From contig NZ_VXLC01000036.1 in NCBI RefSeq assembly GCF_008704205.1, positions 1 to 64,000 of the forward strand: a stretch of 64,000 nt of DNA, given 5' to 3'. The notes beneath the pieces are model-generated. The model was not told the origin of the DNA. It saw only the letters and a program-made list of their open reading frames with translations, and made no database searches. Numbering within the stretch: the stretch's first letter is position 1; each line of letters opens with the position of its first letter. Below, in pieces: positions 50,884-60,072 of this stretch. Source of the DNA: Nocardia colli. GTDB lineage: Bacteria; Actinomycetota; Actinomycetes; Mycobacteriales; Mycobacteriaceae. The translations under genes were made by a program, and so were the position numbers.

Positions 50884-52020
50884 TCAGGCGCGGGTGGAGT
50901 GTTCGGCGACGGTCCAGGCGCGTGCCCGGTCGCTGAGGGTGACACCGAGGCCGGGACGCGCCGACAGGTGCATCCGTCCGTCGGCGATCTCCAGACGTTC
51001 CTCGAACAGCGGGTCGAACCATTCGAAGTGCTCGACCCAGGGCTCCCTGGCGTAGGCCGCGGCGAGGTGGACGTGCACCTCCATCACGAAATGCGGGGCC
51101 AGTTGCAGGTTTTCGCGGTCGGCCACGCCCATCACCTTCAGGAACTGGGTGATGCCGCCGATCCGCGGCGCGTCGGGCTGCACGATGTCGGCCCCGCCCG
51201 CACCGATGAGCTGGGTGTGCTCGGCCACGCTGGTCAGCATCTCGCCGGTCGCGATCGGGGTGTCGAAGGTCGCCGCGAGCCGGGCGTGACCGTCGAAATC
51301 GTAGGCGTCCAGCGGCTCTTCGATCCATACCAGCCCGAACTGATCGAACGCCCGGCACATCCGGCGCGCGGTCGCCCGATCCCACTGCTGGTTCGCGTCG
51401 ACCATCAACGGCACGCGGTCGCCGAGCTTCTCCCGCACCGCTGTGACCCGAGCCAGGTCGACGGCGCTGTCCGGATGTCCCACTTTGAGTTTGACGCCGC
51501 CGATGCCGTGTTCGAGGGACTCCGCCGCCCGATCGAGGACCTCCTCGATCGGCGCGTGCAGGAATCCGCCGGAGGTGTTGTAGCAGCGCACCGAATCCCG
51601 GTGCGCACCCAGCAGTTTCGCCAACGGCAACCCGGCGCGCTTGGCCTTCAGGTCCCACAGCGCGACATCGAACGCCGCGATCGCCTGCACCGCGAGCCCG
51701 CTGCGCCCGACCGACGCGCCCGCCCACATGAGCTTGTCCCAGATCTTGGCGATATCGCTGGGATCCTCGCCGAGCAGAACGGGCGACAGTTCCCGCGCGT
51801 GCGCGAATTGCCCCGGCCCGCCCGCCCGTTTCGAGTAACTGATGCCCAGGCCGGCGAGGCCGGACGCGGTGGTGATCTCCGCGAACAGCACCGCCACCTC
51901 GGTCATCGGCTGCTGCCGGCCGGTCAGCACCTTGGCGTCGCTGATCCCGGCCGGCAGCGGCAGCGCGACCGAGGAGATGCTGACCTCGATGATGCGGTCC
52001 AGGGTTGCCGCGCCGGTCAT
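50884..52020 (-). CDS. L-talarate/galactarate dehydratase (enolase superfamily)
   Basis: A 378-residue mandelate-racemase-group enzyme. YNTSGGFLHAPIEEVL, VKLKVGHPDSAVD (KxK base), PLMVDANQQWDRATARRM, IEEPLDAYDFDGHARLA, ATGEMLTS and LAPHFVMEVHVHLAAAY closely follow Salmonella TalrD/GalrD as I remember it, so galactarate (mucate) or talarate is the likely substrate. This gives the operon one dehydratase for each aldarate epimer. ATGA overlap with the upstream KDG dehydratase. Confidence 0.87.
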   Translation of the reverse strand: MTGAATLDRIIEVSISSVALPLPAGISDAKVLTGRQQPMTEVAVLFAEITTASGLAGLGISYSKRAGGPGQFAHARELSPVLLGEDPSDIAKIWDKLMWAGASVGRSGLAVQAIAAFDVALWDLKAKRAGLPLAKLLGAHRDSVRCYNTSGGFLHAPIEEVLDRAAESLEHGIGGVKLKVGHPDSAVDLARVTAVREKLGDRVPLMVDANQQWDRATARRMCRAFDQFGLVWIEEPLDAYDFDGHARLAATFDTPIATGEMLTSVAEHTQLIGAGGADIVQPDAPRIGGITQFLKVMGVADRENLQLAPHFVMEVHVHLAAAYAREPWVEHFEWFDPLFEERLEIADGRMHLSARPGLGVTLSDRARAWTVAEHSTRA

Positions 52021-52946
52021 GCCGCGTCCGCGCCGGTGATCGTCGCGATCAGCGCCCCGAGTTCCGCGCGCTCGTCGTCGGTCAGATTGGTCAGTGGCGG
52101 TCGCACCGGTCCGGCGGGTCGGCCGATCGCAGTCAACCCGGCCTTGATGATGGACACCGCATACCCGGGCCGCCGGTCGCGAATATCGAGGTAGGGGATG
52201 ACGAATTCGCGCAGGTGCCGGTAGACGGTGTCCCGATCGCGCGCCTGCACCGCGCGATAGAACGCGAGCGCGAATTCGGGCAGGAAGTTGAAGATCGCGG
52301 AAGAGTAAGTGGTGACACCCATTTCGGTGTACGGGAGGGCGAAGGTCTCCGCGGTCGGCAGCCCGCCGATGTAGGTGAGCCGATCGCCGAGCCTGGCGTA
52401 GATCCGGGTCATGGTCTCGATATTGCCGACGCCGTCCTTGAATCCGACCAGGTTCGGGCATCTTTCGGCCATCCGGGCCAAGGTCACGTCGTTGCAGGTG
52501 GCATTGGCGCGGCTGTAGAAGATGACGCCGAGCGAGGTGGCGGCGCAGATCGTGGCGACATGTTCGATCAAACCCTCGGGCCCGGCTTCGGTCAGATACG
52601 GCGGCAGCAGCAGAATGCCCTCGGCCCCAGCGACTTCCGCCGCGCGAGCCTGCTCGACCGCGGCCGCGGTCCCGGCCGTGGCCGGCGCGATGACCGGCAC
52701 CCGCCCGCCGGTCTCGGAGACCGCCGCGCGCACCACCTGGTCGATCTCCGACGGCGTCAGCGAGAATCCCTCGCCGGTGCCGCCGGCCGCGAACAGCCCG
52801 GCGACGTCGTACTGCGCCAGCCAGGCGATGTGCTTGCGGTACGCGGCCTCGTCGAACGCGAGGTCCGCGTCGAAGTGCGTGACCGGGAACGACAACAGCC
52901 CCTTGCCCAGCGCGGGCCCCAATTCGTCAGCGGATAGATGCGACAT
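52017..52946 (-). CDS. 5-dehydro-4-deoxyglucarate dehydratase
   Basis: A 309-residue DapA-superfamily TIM barrel. GLLSFPVTHFDADLAFDEAAYRKHI, LFAAGGTGEGFSLT and the Schiff-base Lys in LVGFKDGVGN identify KDG dehydratase/decarboxylase, which converts 5-dehydro-4-deoxyglucarate to 2-oxoglutarate semialdehyde, water and CO2. It leads the four-gene operon KDG dehydratase, talarate/galactarate dehydratase, aldehyde dehydrogenase, glucarate dehydratase. Confidence 0.92.
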   Translation of the reverse strand: MSHLSADELGPALGKGLLSFPVTHFDADLAFDEAAYRKHIAWLAQYDVAGLFAAGGTGEGFSLTPSEIDQVVRAAVSETGGRVPVIAPATAGTAAAVEQARAAEVAGAEGILLLPPYLTEAGPEGLIEHVATICAATSLGVIFYSRANATCNDVTLARMAERCPNLVGFKDGVGNIETMTRIYARLGDRLTYIGGLPTAETFALPYTEMGVTTYSSAIFNFLPEFALAFYRAVQARDRDTVYRHLREFVIPYLDIRDRRPGYAVSIIKAGLTAIGRPAGPVRPPLTNLTDDERAELGALIATITGADAA

Positions 52947-52963
52947 AGCTTTCCTTTCGATGA

Positions 52964-53848
52964 TCAATGAACGGGTGGCAGCGAGTCGAGCAACCGCACG
53001 ACCCGCGGCAACGCCGGGTTCGCGCAGTTGCGCCGCCACACCGCGTACAGGACAACCGGATCCTCGACGCCGTCCAGCGGCCGGAACCGCACGCCGTCGG
53101 GATGCAGATGACTCGCCGTCTCCGGCACCAGCGCCAGCCCGCGGCCCGCCGCGACCAAGGCGAGCATGGTGTGCACCTGGGTCAGCTCGTGCGTCGACGT
53201 ATAGGGCACGGCCGCAAGGATTCCCGCGACCAGATCGGCGAAATACCGGGCCGGGCCGGGCGCGTACACCAGCAGCGTCTCCCCGCCCAGCGCCTCGGCG
53301 GCGATCGGGCCGTCGCCGGTGAGCGGGTGCCCGTCGGGCAGGGCGAGCATGAGCCGCTCGGAATGCACCAGCTCGCAATCGAATTCGGCCCGATCGAACG
53401 GCGGCCGGGCCAACGCCAGATCCAGCTTGCCGCTGCGCAGGTTCTCGAACTGATCCGAGCTGACCATCTCGCGCAGCACCACCTCGACACCGGGCAGTCC
53501 CTGCTCGATGTGGTTGAGGAACCGCCCGAGGAACCCGAACCCGGACGCCGCGGTGAACCCGATCCGCACCGTGCCCGCCCCGCCCGCAGCGACCAGCCGC
53601 GCGGTCCCCGGCGCGCCCTCGGCCAGCGCGAGCAGCCTGCGCGCCTCGATCAGGAACACCTCACCGGCCGGGGTCAGCTGCGCCTGCCGCTGGCTGCGGT
53701 CGAACAGCTCCACCCCGATATCGCGCTCCAGCTTCTGGATCTGCCTGCTCAGCGGCGGCTGGGTCATCCGCAGCCGCTCCGCCGCCCGGCGGAAGCTGCC
53801 TTCGTCGGCCACCATGACGAACCCGCGAACCTGCTCGAGTGAGATCAT
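52964..53848 (-). CDS. LysR-family regulator of the aldarate cluster
   Basis: A 294-residue LysR protein: MISLEQVRGFVMVADEGSFR begins the winged helix, with RMTQPPLSRQIQKLERDIGVELFDRSQR as helix-turn-helix and a periplasmic-binding-like effector domain after residue 90. It lies inside the cluster between the lactonase and the catabolic operon on the same strand (17 bp before the KDG dehydratase), so it may be co-transcribed with its targets. Effector probably an aldarate or an intermediate. Confidence 0.9.
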   Translation of the reverse strand: MISLEQVRGFVMVADEGSFRRAAERLRMTQPPLSRQIQKLERDIGVELFDRSQRQAQLTPAGEVFLIEARRLLALAEGAPGTARLVAAGGAGTVRIGFTAASGFGFLGRFLNHIEQGLPGVEVVLREMVSSDQFENLRSGKLDLALARPPFDRAEFDCELVHSERLMLALPDGHPLTGDGPIAAEALGGETLLVYAPGPARYFADLVAGILAAVPYTSTHELTQVHTMLALVAAGRGLALVPETASHLHPDGVRFRPLDGVEDPVVLYAVWRRNCANPALPRVVRLLDSLPPVH

Positions 53849-53931
53849 GGCTGCCAGCCTGCCCGCCGCGGCCCGAAGATGCGGCTGATCCAGCAGCCAC
53901 GGGCGAGTTCCGCGGTCCTCGATGCGGCGGG

Positions 53932-54948
53932 TCATGCGATCGGCAGGTCGATGATCACGACCCAGTTGGGGTTGCGGCCAACAGGGACGCGGTGCAGGGC
54001 AGTGAGCGCACCGGTATCGGGGTCGATGGCGTAGCTGGTGATCGCGTTGGACTTCTGGCCCGCGGCCACCAGGAAACGGCCGTGCGGGTCGATGGCGAAG
54101 CCGCGCGGCTGGGACTCGGTGGGGGTGTGGCCGAGCAGTTCGAGCGCACCGGGCATGCCGTCGACGCGGAAACCGGCGAGGGTGTCCGAAGTTCGTTCGG
54201 ACACATAGAGATAGCGTCCGTCCGGCGTGACGTGCACGTCCGACGTCCACGGGCTGCCGGAAAAGCCCTCTGGCAGTACGGATGTCGAGGACACCGGAGT
54301 GAGCGTGCCGGTCACCGGATCGAACAGGTAACTACCGACCGTTCCATCCAGCTCGTTCGTCACGAACGCGACCCGGCCGCTCGGGTGGAAGACGATATGC
54401 CGCGGTCCCGCACCGAGTTCGGTGCCGACGGCCGCGGGCCGATGGGGCGTCAACATGCCCGACATTGCGTCGAACCGGTACTGCAAGAGGTGATCGCCAC
54501 CCAGAACCGCCGCGAATACATGCTGATTCGACGGATCGGTGACGATCGAATGTGCATGCGGCGCAGTGCCTATGACCGAAACCGGTTGCGCCCCGACGGC
54601 ACCGTTCCCGGAGATCGGATTGACCGCGATCTTGTTGCCGCTGTAGGACGCGCTGAACAGGAATCGCCCCGACCGATCGGTGGCGAGATACGCCATGTTG
54701 TCCGGCAGGGGAGTCGTGGACAATGCCGCCAGCTGGCCGCTCACCGGCTCGATGGCAAAAGCGCTGACCGAGAACGGCTCCGAACGCAGCCCGGCGTAGA
54801 GGAACCGGCGGTCCGGACTGATCGCCAACGGCATCACCGTCCCGTCCACCGGCACCGACCCCACCGGTATGAGCACACCGGTGGAGTCGAGCAGCAGCAC
54901 CGAGATCTCGCGGCTGTCGGCGTTCGATACGTAGACGACAGTGCGCAT
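53932..54948 (-). CDS. seven-bladed propeller lactonase (6-phosphogluconolactonase/YbhE family)
   Basis: A 338-residue beta-propeller of the lactonase family PF10282, with repeated blades such as VVYVSNADSREISVL, LAISPDRRFLYAGLR, ATDRSGRFLFSASYSGN, VFHPSGRVAFVTNELDGTV and AIDPHGRFLVAAGQKSN. In this cluster it probably opens the aldarolactones made by the uronate dehydrogenase; pentose-phosphate lactonase activity is the alternative. 20 bp downstream of the transporter. Confidence 0.85.
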   Translation of the reverse strand: MRTVVYVSNADSREISVLLLDSTGVLIPVGSVPVDGTVMPLAISPDRRFLYAGLRSEPFSVSAFAIEPVSGQLAALSTTPLPDNMAYLATDRSGRFLFSASYSGNKIAVNPISGNGAVGAQPVSVIGTAPHAHSIVTDPSNQHVFAAVLGGDHLLQYRFDAMSGMLTPHRPAAVGTELGAGPRHIVFHPSGRVAFVTNELDGTVGSYLFDPVTGTLTPVSSTSVLPEGFSGSPWTSDVHVTPDGRYLYVSERTSDTLAGFRVDGMPGALELLGHTPTESQPRGFAIDPHGRFLVAAGQKSNAITSYAIDPDTGALTALHRVPVGRNPNWVVIIDLPIA

Positions 54949-54968
54949 CCCGGCCTCCGACAACGGAT

Positions 54969-56369
54969 TCACGCCTTCTCCACGGCGCGCCCGCCGACCC
55001 GGGCCCGCAGATCCAGCTCGATCTGTTCCAGGCTGCGCCCGTTGGTCTCCGGCACGAACCGCTGCACCAGCACGAACAACACCACGCTGACCCCGGCGAA
55101 GCACCAGGCCGACTTGGCCAGGCCCAGATGGTCGTTCATCACCGGGAACAGGAACGTGATCGCGAACGTCGAACTCCACAGCACCACGCTGCCGACGCCC
55201 ATGCCCACGCCGCGCACCCGCAGCGGGAACACCTCGGCCATCATCACCCAGACCACCGCGCCCCAGCCGAGTTCGTAACCGGCCAGGTAGACGTTGAGCA
55301 GGATCAGCGTGGTCAACCCGGTCACCGTGTGGTTGTCCACCGTGAGCACGATGACGCCGAGCAGGAACAGCGACAACGCCATACAGACATTCCCGAGCAG
55401 CAACAGCGGTTTGCGCCCCCACCGATCGACCACGAAGATCACCCACGCGGTGAACGCCACCTTGACCACGCCGAGCACGATGGCCGCCAGCAGCGAGGTC
55501 GAATTGCCGAACCCGAGATCGGTGAACATGGTTGGCGCGTAGAGGTTTACCGCGTTCACCCCGGAGAACTGCTGGCCGACAGCGAGAATCAACGCGACGA
55601 TCAACGCGGGACGTGCCCATGGCGCCCACAGGTCGCGCAGGCGACCCTTCTGCTGCACGTCCAACTGGTTGACCGTGCGAATGTTGCCGAGCTCGGTGTC
55701 GATCTCCTCCGGCCGATGCGTACCGGTCAGCACGGCCCGCGCCTCGTCCTCGCGCCCCGCCTTCACCAGCCAGCGCGGCGTCTCCGGCAGCACGGTCAAG
55801 CCGAGGAACAGCACCACCGCGGGAATCGCGGCGACGCCGAACATCAAGCGCCAGTTGCCCGATCCGGACAACGCCCAGTCGACGATGTAGGCGATCAGGA
55901 TGCCGGACACGATCATCAACTGGTTCAACGTCGACAACGCGCCACGCGCCCTGGTCGGGGCCAGTTCCGAGAGATAGGTGGGCACCGTCGCGGAGGAACA
56001 ACCCACCGCGATCCCGGTGACGAACCGGGCGATGACCAGCACGGTCACGTTCGGCGCCGCCGCGCAGCCGAGCGCGCCGATGCCGAACACCACCGCGGCG
56101 ATCATGATGGTCCGCCGCCGGCCGAGCCGGTCGGTGATCCGGCCCGCGATGGCCGCGCCGATGATCGCGCCGGCCGCCAGGCAACCGCCGATCACGCCCT
56201 TGGTCACCGAGGTCAGCTCCCAGGCGTCCTTGATGAACAGCAGCACGCCGGAGATGACCCCGAGGTCGTAGCCGAACAGGATGCCGCCGAGCGCGCCGAA
56301 GAAATAGAGGAAATGAACATTGGTGCCGAGAGCCGATTTCCGGGCCTGCACCGAGGATTTATATTGCAT
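54969..56369 (-). CDS. sugar-porter family MFS transporter (hexuronate uptake)
   Basis: A 466-residue sugar porter with 12 helices. Diagnostic motifs: GYDLGVISG in helix 1, DRLGRRRTIM, PTYLSELAPTRARGAL, PETPRWLVKAGR, GQQFSGVNAVNLYAP, VDRWGRKPLLL and VPETNGRSLEQIE at the end. H+-coupled uptake of a monosaccharide or uronate is expected. ATG 56369 (MQYKSSVQARKSALG) is preferred over 56414, since it directly precedes the conserved region. Lies between uronate dehydrogenase and lactonase. Confidence 0.9.
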   Translation of the reverse strand: MQYKSSVQARKSALGTNVHFLYFFGALGGILFGYDLGVISGVLLFIKDAWELTSVTKGVIGGCLAAGAIIGAAIAGRITDRLGRRRTIMIAAVVFGIGALGCAAAPNVTVLVIARFVTGIAVGCSSATVPTYLSELAPTRARGALSTLNQLMIVSGILIAYIVDWALSGSGNWRLMFGVAAIPAVVLFLGLTVLPETPRWLVKAGREDEARAVLTGTHRPEEIDTELGNIRTVNQLDVQQKGRLRDLWAPWARPALIVALILAVGQQFSGVNAVNLYAPTMFTDLGFGNSTSLLAAIVLGVVKVAFTAWVIFVVDRWGRKPLLLLGNVCMALSLFLLGVIVLTVDNHTVTGLTTLILLNVYLAGYELGWGAVVWVMMAEVFPLRVRGVGMGVGSVVLWSSTFAITFLFPVMNDHLGLAKSAWCFAGVSVVLFVLVQRFVPETNGRSLEQIELDLRARVGGRAVEKA

Positions 56370-56483
56370 TGTGCTGCGCTTCTTTCGCGGTCGAGCAAGT
56401 GCCCTCAGCGTCACATGCTGAACAGGCGGTATTGCGGAAAGCGTGATGCGAACTCGGTATCGCGTAATGCGTTTCGAGTTGCG

Positions 56484-57281
56484 TCAGAGGGGATTGGGCG
56501 TACCCAGCGGGGTGTCCAGGAATGCGCCGCCGATAAACGCAGGCGCCGCGCCGTCGGGGATCTCCGCGGCGAATTTCTCGGCGTCGTCCAGGCTGCGATA
56601 GCCGAGCTCCTCGGCTTCCCGCAGCGACACCACCGCACGGGTATTCGCCGATACGCCCCAAATCACCCGGAAGCCAGGGCTTTCCGCGGTCAGGCACACC
56701 TCGAACAGTCGCGCGCCGTCGTCGGGCGAGAGCCACATCGACAGTCCCCGAACATCATTCGGCCGCTCGAAGCAGGATCCGATCCGAATACAGATCACGT
56801 CCATGCCGAATCGCGAGTGATACAAACTGCCCAGCGCTTCGATCGCCGCCTTGCTGAACCCGTAATAGGTATCCGGCCGCGAGGGCGCCTCTCCCGCAAT
56901 GCCGTTCGCGCCCGACTCGCCGACGGCCCGGTATCCCACCGCGTGATTGCTCGACGCCAGCACGACCCGGGAGATGCCCGCCTGCCGCGCGGCCTCCAGA
57001 ACGGTATGCGTCCCATCGACATTCACCGCGAGCACCCGCTCCCAGCTGTCCTCGCGGCTGATCCCACCGAGATGGATGATCGCGTCCACATCCCGGCACG
57101 CGGCCGCCATGGTGCCGGGGTCGGTAAGCGATCCGGTGACGATCTCGACCCGCTCATCCGTTGCGGGAGCGGGGAGTTCGGTCACATCCAGTAATCGCAG
57201 AATGCGGTCCGCCCGGCGTAGTCGCGGCCGCATCAGCGTGCCGATCCCACCGCCCGCGCCGGTGAGCAGAATCCGAGTCAT
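56484..57281 (-). CDS. udh: uronate dehydrogenase
   Basis: A 265-residue short-chain/epimerase-type NAD enzyme. LLTGAGGGIGTLMRPRL is the NAD loop; IIHLGGIS, VLASSNHAVGY, the catalytic YYGFSK (YxxxK), IRIGSCFERPNDVRGLSMWLSPDD and VIWGVSAN match Agrobacterium Udh, also 265 residues, as I recall it. It oxidises D-glucuronate or D-galacturonate to the aldarolactone, entry to the pathway encoded downstream. First gene of the cluster. Confidence 0.9.
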   Translation of the reverse strand: MTRILLTGAGGGIGTLMRPRLRRADRILRLLDVTELPAPATDERVEIVTGSLTDPGTMAAACRDVDAIIHLGGISREDSWERVLAVNVDGTHTVLEAARQAGISRVVLASSNHAVGYRAVGESGANGIAGEAPSRPDTYYGFSKAAIEALGSLYHSRFGMDVICIRIGSCFERPNDVRGLSMWLSPDDGARLFEVCLTAESPGFRVIWGVSANTRAVVSLREAEELGYRSLDDAEKFAAEIPDGAAPAFIGGAFLDTPLGTPNPL

Positions 57282-57429
57282 GTGTCCTCCTGGGTCCAGC
57301 GGCGAATGTGGTTTGGATCACTCGCCGTGCGACTGCCAGAAGGCTAAGGCGCTGGACTGATGCCTGTCCAACACTCTTTCGATATCGACTGATGCCAGCC
57401 GAGCATCAGTTGTGCCCGGAAAATAAGGC

Positions 57430-57460
57430 TGGGTGGGCGGCCCGAAGGCCAACCCACCCA
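57430..57460. terminator. hairpin downstream of amino-acid permease
   Basis: TGGGTGGG (57430-57437) pairs exactly with CCCACCCA (57453-57460) across 15 bases, about 40 bp past the permease stop on the minus strand. Confidence 0.55.
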
Positions 57461-57501
57461 ACCGGCCCGAGAGACTGGCGTCAGTGCCCCTCGGAGTTCT
57501 C

Positions 57502-58938
57502 TCAGACGAGCTCGGCGGTGTCCGCCGAACCCGTGCGCTCCAGCTTGGAATGCGTGCGCGAGTACAGGAAGTACACCGCGAGCCCGACGACCAGCCACAC
57601 CGCGAACCGCACCCAGGTCTGCCACGGCAGCGACCAGATGAGGTAGAGCGAGAAGCCGATGCCGATCAGCGGAACCACCGGCATGAGCGGCAGCTTGAAC
57701 TCGCGCGGCTCGTCCGGCCTGGTGCGCCGCAACACGATCACGGCCACCGACACCACGATGAAGGCCATCAGGATGCCGATATTGGTCAGCTCGGCGACGA
57801 TGGTGATGTCCAGCAGGCCGGCCATCACCGCGGCGCCGATGCCGACGATCCAGGTCACCCGGGTCGGCACCTTGCGCACCGGATGGGTCTTGGCGAACCA
57901 CTCCGGCAGCAGCCCGTCGCGGCTCATCGCGTACCAGACGCGGGTGACGCCGAGCATGAAGGTCAGCACCACGGTGACGATGCCGACGATCGCGCCGATC
58001 GCGATGATGTTCGCGATGCCCGGCATGCCGACCGACTCGAACGCGGTGGAGAACCCGCTGGTCGGGCTGATCTCGGTGTACTTCTGCATGCCGGTCAGCA
58101 CCAGCGTGGCCAGCACGTAGAGCACCATCGCGATGCCCAGCGAGTAGAGGATGGCCTTCGGCAGATGCTTCTTGCCGTCCGTCGATTCCTCGGCGGCCGT
58201 GCTCATCGCGTCGTAACCGAACACCGCGAAGAACACGGTGGCCGCGCCGGTCCACACCGCGCCCTGACCGAACGGGAAGTACGGCGTGTAGTTCGAGCTG
58301 TCGATGTGGAACACGCCGAGCACCACGATCAGCACGACCAGGGCCACCTTGATGCCCACCGCGACGGTCTCGAACCGGCCGACGCTCTTGATGCCGCGCG
58401 AGAGCAGCCAGGCCGTGCCGAGACAGAACAGCATCGCGAAAACGTCCACCACGTGTCCGTCGCCGGTGCCGTGCGCACCCATCATCCAGTCCGGCAGCGT
58501 GATGTCCACCTGCCCGAGCAGGAAGCGGAAGTAGCCGGACACGCCGATCGCGACCACCGCCGCCACCGCGATGTACTCCAGCAGCAGATCCCAGCCGATG
58601 AACCAGCCGGCGATCTCGCCGAGCGAGACATACCCGTAGGTGTAGGCCGAGCCTGCCTTCGGCACCATGCCGGCGAATTCCGCGTAGCAGAGCGCCGCGG
58701 CCGCGCTGGCGACACCGGCGATCAGGAACGAGATCAGCACCGACGGGCCGGTGACGGAGTGCGCGACCGCGCCGGCGAGGGTGAAGATGCCGGCGCCGAT
58801 GATGCCACCCACGCCGATCGCCGTGAGCTGCCACAGGCCGAGCGAACGGGACAGCTGCTCATCGGCAGGCCCGTCGTCCTCGACCTGTCCCATGGGTTTG
58901 CGGCGCAGCATTTGGCTGCGCAACTCCGCGATGGACAT
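57502..58938 (-). CDS. APC-family amino acid permease
   Basis: A 478-residue permease with 12-14 helices. GLWQLTAIGVGGIIGAGIFTLAG is helix 1 with the G-G-I-I-G-A-G-I-F substrate loop, followed by CYAEFAGMVPKAGSAYTYGYVSLGEIAGW, typical of the cationic amino acid transporter (CAT/YfnA) branch. Placed 165 bp behind proline dehydrogenase on the same strand, it could import proline or a related amino acid; this is inferred. ATG 58938 with an AAAGGAA ribosome site. Confidence 0.87.
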   Translation of the reverse strand: MSIAELRSQMLRRKPMGQVEDDGPADEQLSRSLGLWQLTAIGVGGIIGAGIFTLAGAVAHSVTGPSVLISFLIAGVASAAAALCYAEFAGMVPKAGSAYTYGYVSLGEIAGWFIGWDLLLEYIAVAAVVAIGVSGYFRFLLGQVDITLPDWMMGAHGTGDGHVVDVFAMLFCLGTAWLLSRGIKSVGRFETVAVGIKVALVVLIVVLGVFHIDSSNYTPYFPFGQGAVWTGAATVFFAVFGYDAMSTAAEESTDGKKHLPKAILYSLGIAMVLYVLATLVLTGMQKYTEISPTSGFSTAFESVGMPGIANIIAIGAIVGIVTVVLTFMLGVTRVWYAMSRDGLLPEWFAKTHPVRKVPTRVTWIVGIGAAVMAGLLDITIVAELTNIGILMAFIVVSVAVIVLRRTRPDEPREFKLPLMPVVPLIGIGFSLYLIWSLPWQTWVRFAVWLVVGLAVYFLYSRTHSKLERTGSADTAELV

Positions 58939-58996
58939 GTAGTTCCTTTCGTCCTCCACGCTCCGCGACGATGCGTAACGCAGATCACACTTCGAG

Positions 58997-59021
58997 CTGT
59001 GGTTACTAAATACGACCACAG
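58997..59021. promoter_or_regulatory. CTGTGGT-N11-ACCACAG inverted repeat upstream of permease
   Basis: Exact 7-bp arms (58997-59003, 59015-59021) flank an AT-rich centre (TACTAAATACG) about 60 bp before the permease start. Two copies of TTGGCCAA follow at 59041-59048 and 59065-59072. Together they look like a promoter with operators, implying the permease has its own control. Confidence 0.45.
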
Positions 59022-59103
59022 CGCGACTGTGATCGGCGAGTTGGCCAAATATTGTTCAGCGTGGTTGGCCAACCGGACGGCGCGCCCTACGACACGCCGA
59101 CCG

Positions 59104-60072
59104 TCACCGCTGACTACCGGGCTTCAACGACCGCAGGAAGAACGCCACATTGGCGGGCCGCTCGGCCAACCGGCGCATGAAGTAGCCGTACCACTGGTCG
59201 CCGTAGGGCACGTACACCCGCAGATGGTTGTGCTCCTCGACCAACCGGCGCTGCTCGGCGTCGCGGATGCCGTAGAGCATCTGGAACTCGAACTCGTCGG
59301 CCTTGCGGTGGGTCGTGTCGACACACCGCTGCGCCTCCGCGATGAGCGCCGGATCGTGGGTCGCGACCATCGGATAGCCGTCGCCGAGCATCAGCACGCG
59401 CAGGCAGCGCAGGTAGGACTCGTCGACTTCGGCGCGGCCCTGGAACGCGACGGACGCGGGTTCCTTGTACGCGCCCTTGCACAGCCGGATGCGCGAGCCG
59501 TAACCCGACATGTCCCGGCAGTCGCCCTCGGTGCGCCGCAGGTAGGCCTGCAACACGGTGCCGAGGCTGGGGAAATCCGCGCGCAGCTCGCGCACGATCC
59601 CCAGGGTCGAGTCGGTGGTCGTGTGGTCCTCGGCGTCGATGTTCACCCACACCCCGGCCTCCGCGGCGGCCGCGCAGATCCGGTGCGCGTGTTCGAGCGC
59701 GATCGCGTGCCCGTCCTTGGGCAGCGACTGGCCGAGCGCGGACAGCTTGAGCGAAACCTCCAGCGGCCGAACCGCTTCCGTCTCGATCTCGACCTCGAGC
59801 TGACTCAACGCGGACAGCATGTGCAGGTAGTGCGTGACCGTGGTGCGGGCCTGCTCGATCTCGGTGGTGTCCTCGCCGAGGTAGTCGATGGTGACGTAGC
59901 GGCCGGAGCCGAGCAGTGCCTCGACCGCGGCGACCGCCTGGTCCGCGGAGTCGCCCGCGACGAAGCGGTCGACCAGTTTCTTGGTCGTCGACATCCGGGT
60001 GATGGTGCGTTCCATGCGCGGCGAGCGGGACGCGGCCAGCATGGCGGGGCGCAGCAGCGCGGAGAAGGCCAT
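59104..60072 (-). CDS. putB: proline dehydrogenase (monofunctional)
   Basis: A 322-residue FAD-dependent ProDH that oxidises proline to pyrroline-5-carboxylate. VSLKLSALGQ, VNIDAEDHTTTDSTL, LQAYLRRTEGD, RIRLCKGAYKEPASVAF, MVATHDPALI, FEFQMLYGIR and YVPYGDQWYGYFMRRLAERPAN are the family's barrel motifs. Its ATG overlaps the P5C dehydrogenase stop by one base. Confidence 0.94.
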   Translation of the reverse strand: MAFSALLRPAMLAASRSPRMERTITRMSTTKKLVDRFVAGDSADQAVAAVEALLGSGRYVTIDYLGEDTTEIEQARTTVTHYLHMLSALSQLEVEIETEAVRPLEVSLKLSALGQSLPKDGHAIALEHAHRICAAAAEAGVWVNIDAEDHTTTDSTLGIVRELRADFPSLGTVLQAYLRRTEGDCRDMSGYGSRIRLCKGAYKEPASVAFQGRAEVDESYLRCLRVLMLGDGYPMVATHDPALIAEAQRCVDTTHRKADEFEFQMLYGIRDAEQRRLVEEHNHLRVYVPYGDQWYGYFMRRLAERPANVAFFLRSLKPGSQR

